Assembly: GCF_014839805.1 (NCBI RefSeq) | Contig: NC_051140.1 | Location: 11,491,826-11,555,825 of the forward strand | Source: Manduca sexta | Taxonomy: Eukaryota; Arthropoda; Insecta; Lepidoptera; Sphingidae | Length of the DNA: 64,000 bases | Direction: 5' to 3' | Shown here: piece after piece, positions 59,743 through 64,000 of the stretch | Position numbering within the stretch: position 1 is the stretch's first letter | How the letters are laid out: each line of letters begins with the position of its first letter | Notes under the pieces: generated by a model | What the model was told of the DNA's origin: nothing | Database searches by the model: none | What the model saw: only the letters and a program-made list of their open reading frames with translations | Translations under genes and position numbers: made by a program

Positions 59743-61257
59743 TAATAATGTTAACGATTCTAAGCAATACCTTCTAAATTATACCGGTACTTATATAAAA
59801 TTCGAGAGTATCTATTTCTATTTTTAATTTTAAACAATCAAGAATCGCTTGAATGTAGTTAGGTTCTACCGCGAGTTACATAATAATGATTGTTACTAAT
59901 ATATAGGTAGAGCAGTGACGAACGTTTTACTTTACCAGTACAAGGCCAACGCAACCCTCTTGCAGGCACATCCAATCCAGAGCAAATCATGTTTAATCTA
60001 AAAGCGCGCTGAGCAACGCGAACCGCTTTCTAGTTTGAAGAATTGGATTTAGTTACACTGTAAATATAAAATAATTTCTTATATGTTTTGCAATATATCT
60101 GAAACTATATTAAAATCTATAATATTTATTGCTTTCTAACTTAATACATGTACCGATATTTCTAATCAAGAAACTTGTAAAGTAGTAATTTCCTGTAGTT
60201 TTGTACAACAGTAAACATCACCGTATATAAATACATTGTTGTACAGCATCAAGATAACATTATCCTACGACTAGCATGCGGTATTCACTCATGTTATTTT
60301 TGGGCACAGTAATCTAATCTATGCACTTACAAAACGTTTTAATATCTGCCGTAGAATGCGTTAATATTCTCATTGAAAGTAATGAATTTCCTTATATTTG
60401 CTACTCTAATTATACGAATACAAAAATTGATGTAATTCAGTGACCATAAATCAAGCACATATTGTTATTTAAATATCTGTTAGCTTTAATACGGATTACC
60501 CAACATAATTCATTTAATAAATATGAATTAAAAGATGGGAATAAAATGTAAGTTCACAATTATTAAAAATCTCATTCTACGCATTTTCTGCAGAAACAGT
60601 TGAATCACAGTATTAGGAAACTAAGTAAACATGCATGGAGCAAAATGAACTTTTTATTCCTTTGGGACCGATTCGTGAATATCTCGTGCTACTGCACTGA
60701 GGGTTGAATTACAAGTATGAAAGTATTTTTTTAAACCACTGGCTATATCATATCAAAGCTATTGTTCTAATTCGTTCTTTACCCAAATATTCGCTAAAGA
60801 ACAAAGTATAATATATAACCTTAAGTTTTCCACTTGCAATGCTAGCTAAATGTGAACGCCATTATTCAAGCAATTGCGAAGCACGCGTCAATTGAACACT
60901 GCTGAGGTTCTTAAACGAAGTGTAAATTAAACTTAATTCAGACACGTCAAAACAAATGTCAAATTTTCTTACTTCTTACATAAAAGTTTGTGAATGGTTT
61001 TAACGGAATAAATGAGACCAAAAATGGCACAAAGAAAATCTATTAATCCTCTTCTCGACACCCTCCAAATCCCAATGGGCGAGTAGCTAGTTCTACAACC
61101 AGAAAAGATTCAAACTTTTGTACATTAAGGTAATTCATATTTCATAGCTCTTCAGGATATCTAGTAATTCTAGAGGACCATTGTTTCTCTTTAATTAAAA
61201 TAAACACTATTTTTCGGACGCCTCATATTGAAATAATGGAGATTTTAATCATATTTT
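59743..61257. other. AT-rich stretch without recognisable genes
   Basis: No coding signal and no recognised repeat. Confidence 0.4.
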
Positions 61258-61380
61258 ATAATAGATAACATTGACTTCGTACAGGTTTAGCTATGAATTG
61301 CTATAGTTTATAGGGTTTTTTATAGCGGGAAAGACTTTTCGCGCAGGCGAGGCCCCGAGCAAGCTTTGACTAAACGCTCA
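61258..61380 (-). repeat. TAGCTTTTGC-type repeat, fragment
   Basis: TCGCGCAGGCGAGGCCCCGA then GCAAGCTT is a mutated reverse complement of the family head. Confidence 0.45.
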
Positions 61381-62649
61381 ACGTACTGGGAAACTTCATT
61401 TAAAATATCAATATTTTTTTAAATTGTAAATTTTGTAAATACACGATTGTGTATTCCATAGACACTTTATCACATAACAAAAGAACTAAAACATTATTTA
61501 AATACTTCTGTAATTACACGTTTTTAGTTCACTGGGTCTGTTTATCTTACTAAGCCGCAAGATAAAGGCGTGTGTGCAGACGCGACTCATATGTGACATA
61601 ACTATGTATACTGGCTCCAAACAAGACTACTTTCCTTATATATTTTACGAATGTTTGTAAATTTTATTTGTTTGTATGTGGCGATTACAGCTCTGAGATC
61701 CATAAGGTATAATTTTGTTCATCAATAAAATCTCATGTTAAATACTGACTGTATCACCCAGATCATGTGTCCCGGGCTGTGCTGACTGCAAATTACATGG
61801 CACTGTACAAAATGAACATGAAAAAAGAATATATAAGTCGAGCTCCCATATTACCCGCAGTTACTGGTATTCATTATTGAACGAAGCCCCTATATTATGT
61901 GTACGTTTGTAGCTTTCAAACAATACACGACTGCACGCGTAAAAGTCGCCGCTATGAGGATTTACGACTATGTGGATCTTAAACGGCACCTAGGTGGGGT
62001 TCTAACCACTCCATGCTAATACTAAAAGCTCGTGTATACAAACGTAGAGTATTGTTATAAGGTGTTTCATCGGCCAATTAGACTGAGTAACATTAAATTC
62101 CGTGGAACTAAATTGCACGGAATAGTTGGAAAACATTTGTTTCTTCCTCACTTAACTATACGTGTACTTATTTTCTGATGTTCACAACTTTGAAATTAAT
62201 CCTAAATCACATATTGTGTACCTCAATTTGAGCATGATAAATATTTATTAAAAGCAAATTTGTTTACAGCTTTAACGCACTAACAAAACTGTACTTTCGT
62301 GCATTAAGACTAAAAATAATACATTTTTTGCACGCGTACTTCTCAATACGTTGTTAATTGAACCTTCAGCCACACACAACACGCTTGACAGCGGAGTTAC
62401 ATGTTCGATTAGTTTGCACTAACCCGCCTATCGTGTTTGAATGTATTGGTTTGTCGTCATCCCACGTGTTATGACAAATACTACATTGCACTCAATTAGA
62501 GTCTATAATACAAGTATAAGGCAAGGAAACAGAACCATTGATGGACCACTTAATTTTAGAATCTTCACAAAATCCTTTAACGGCAAAATGTATCGAAAAG
62601 CCTTTGCTTGCTGTACTGCATGGAATTGAATGCAACTTTCACCGATGTA
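61381..62649. other. AT-rich stretch without recognisable genes
   Basis: No coding signal and no recognised repeat. Confidence 0.4.
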
Positions 62650-62766
62650 TTGCGAAAGGTCTAACTTAAAATATTAACTGAATTTTATCCCGAAAAAAAT
62701 ATAAGTCAGGACTTTTAGCCTATAAAATTTTTTCACGCGGATAAAGCCGAAAGCAAAAGCTAGTAT
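62650..62766 (-). repeat. TAGCTTTTGC-type repeat, fragment
   Basis: TTTTATCCCGAAAAAAATAT and CACGCGGATAAAGCCGAAAG then CAAAAGCTAGT. Confidence 0.55.
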
Positions 62767-62954
62767 TTTTTTAATATTGGTTCCATACCCATCCATCTTA
62801 ATAAAGTCAAATCTTATATTACCTAATATCTGCTTATTACGTACAGCTCAGAAAACGTTTTGTAGACGTAAATATTTGATACGCTATATTATTTATATCT
62901 ATATTCATAAATAAAATTAAAGAAATTGTTTTTTTGAATGCGCAAGTTTAGTTT

Positions 62955-63050
62955 ACCGGACAACTATATATAAGGTGTTTTTTATCCCAGGAAAATATTT
63001 ATCTCGGAAACACTTTTTATGCGTGCGGCGACGGCGCCGTACGGACGCAA
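62955..63050 (-). repeat. TAGCTTTTGC-type repeat, fragment
   Basis: TTTTTTATCCCAGGAAAATA then a mutated GCGTGCGGCGACGGCGCCGT head. Confidence 0.35.
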
Positions 63051-63065
63051 ACCTATTTTATAATA

Positions 63066-63240
63066 AAACTAGCTTTTGCTCGCGGCTCCGCCCGCGTGAT
63101 AAAGATTTTCCGAGATAAAAGTCTCGCTATATATTTTCCCGTGATAGAAAGTAGCCTAATCCTTTCCAAACTCTCAATGGCCAATTCATGGTATGTACGT
63201 ATCCTAACGTCTTCGTAATATTGTCGAACTATATTATAAA
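63066..63240 (+). repeat. TAGCTTTTGC-type repeat
   Basis: TAGCTTTTGCTCGCGGCTCC, GATAAAAGTCTCGCTATATA and AAAGTAGCCTAATCCTTTCC. Confidence 0.6.
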
Positions 63241-63242
63241 AT

Positions 63243-64000
63243 ATAGCCTTTTGCCCGCGGCTCCGCCCGCGTTATAAAGTTTTTCAGGCTAAAGTTTTCC
63301 GTTATAAAAGTAGTAGTAGTAGTTCTTCCCAGGGTCTCAAACTGTCTCCATACCAAATTTCATCTTAATACGTTGGGTAGTTTTTGAGTTTAACACGTTT
63401 AGGCAGACGGATGCAGCGGGGGACTTTGTTTTATAATATATTGTTTAGAACTTTTTAAGAGGAACAATCCCGTCATACATCATTGTTGCATAACTTTAAC
63501 CGTTTACGCAGCGCACGCAACGGACGCTCTCAAAACTAATAAATTTTCCCCGTTTTTGCAACATGTTTCATTACTGCTCCGCTCCTATTGGTCATAGCGT
63601 GATGATATATAATTAAGAGCACTCCACAAACAAAGGGCTATCCAACGCAAAAATATTTTTTCAATTTGGACCGATAGTTCCTGAGATTAGCTTTTACTGC
63701 TCCGCTGCTATTGGGTATAGCGTGATGATATATAGCCTATAGCGCTCCACGAACAAAGGGCAATCCAACGCAAAAAGAATTTTTCAGTTTGGGCCGGTAT
63801 TTCCTGAGAATAGCCATTACTGCTCCGCTCCTAATGGGTATAGCGTGATGATATATATATAGCCTATAGCACTCCACGAACAAAGAGCTATCCAACGCAA
63901 AAAGAATTTTTCAGTTTGGACCGGTATTTCCTGAGATTGGCCATTACTGCTCCGCTCCTATTGGGTATAGCGTGATGATATATAGCCTTGCACTCCACGA
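63243..64000 (+). mobile_element. Second minisatellite-bearing element, cut by the window end
   Basis: Near-identical to 52226-53357 through the head, CAAACTGTCTCCATACCAAA and the start of the array. Four units are visible from 63569 (further starts near 63691, 63811 and 63942); the last is incomplete. Confidence 0.7.

Noticed and set aside
1..64000. Telomeric TTAGG arrays, rRNA or histone repeats
   Set aside because: No run of TTAGG/CCTAA and no rRNA- or histone-like sequence was found on either strand.

Overview
The window is AT-rich eukaryotic nuclear DNA. It looks like an insect genome and most probably a moth or butterfly: it is crowded with retroposon families typical of Lepidoptera (two tRNA-derived SINE families with intact Pol III boxes, RTE and R1/jockey-like LINE ends, and the repeat headed by a TAGCTTTTGCCCGCGGCT-type sequence), intron splice sites are of animal type, and there is no operon structure. 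A run of exactly 500 N (31986-32485) is a scaffold gap that interrupts a SINE copy.

The best gene candidate is a three-exon plus-strand model at 28852-31130. Its initiator exon has a good Kozak context, a proline-rich middle exon follows, and a basic terminal exon ends in TGA. Both exon junctions keep the reading frame, and an AATAAA lies about 180 bases after the stop. It would encode a protein of about 121 residues with two proline-rich segments; I do not recognise the family. Other exon-like islands, all weaker, are a 53-base minus-strand exon at 25056-25108, a 39-base plus-strand microexon at 36077-36115, a minus-strand candidate at 10238-10333, and several short islands at 2.2, 3.9, 7.4, 8.0 and 16.3 kb. 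Minus-strand open frames with a purine-N-pyrimidine codon pattern lie at 15.8-16.0, 40.87-41.0 and 55.5-56.4 kb; they may be exons, relics or unrecognised repeats.

The rest is mainly repeats and sequence without recognisable genes. 0-9 kb: a LINE reverse-transcriptase relic with a duplicated catalytic box, SINEs, an RTE tail, a LINE 3' end copy and a 261-base MITE with about 70-base inverted ends. 10-22 kb: mostly AT-rich, with GC-rich islands at 15.6-17.2 and 20.6-20.8 kb that share a TTAATTCTGC...AGATAAC module, plus two recent SINEs with perfect target-site duplications. 22-31 kb: repeats, MITEs and the three-exon candidate. 32-48 kb: AT-rich with scattered repeats and a full-length SINE with a 13-base target duplication. 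48.6-49.6 kb: a decayed R1/jockey-like LINE end with the 3' tail that also occurs alone at 2.8, 4.0 and 54.3 kb. 51.4-54.7 kb: a dense cluster of transposable elements including a six-copy 123-base minisatellite carried inside an element; a second copy of that element runs off the window end at 63.2-64.0 kb.

No bacterial, phage, CRISPR, rRNA or functional tRNA gene was seen. All protein-coding calls rest on open frames, splice-site quality and phase agreement only, so they are provisional.
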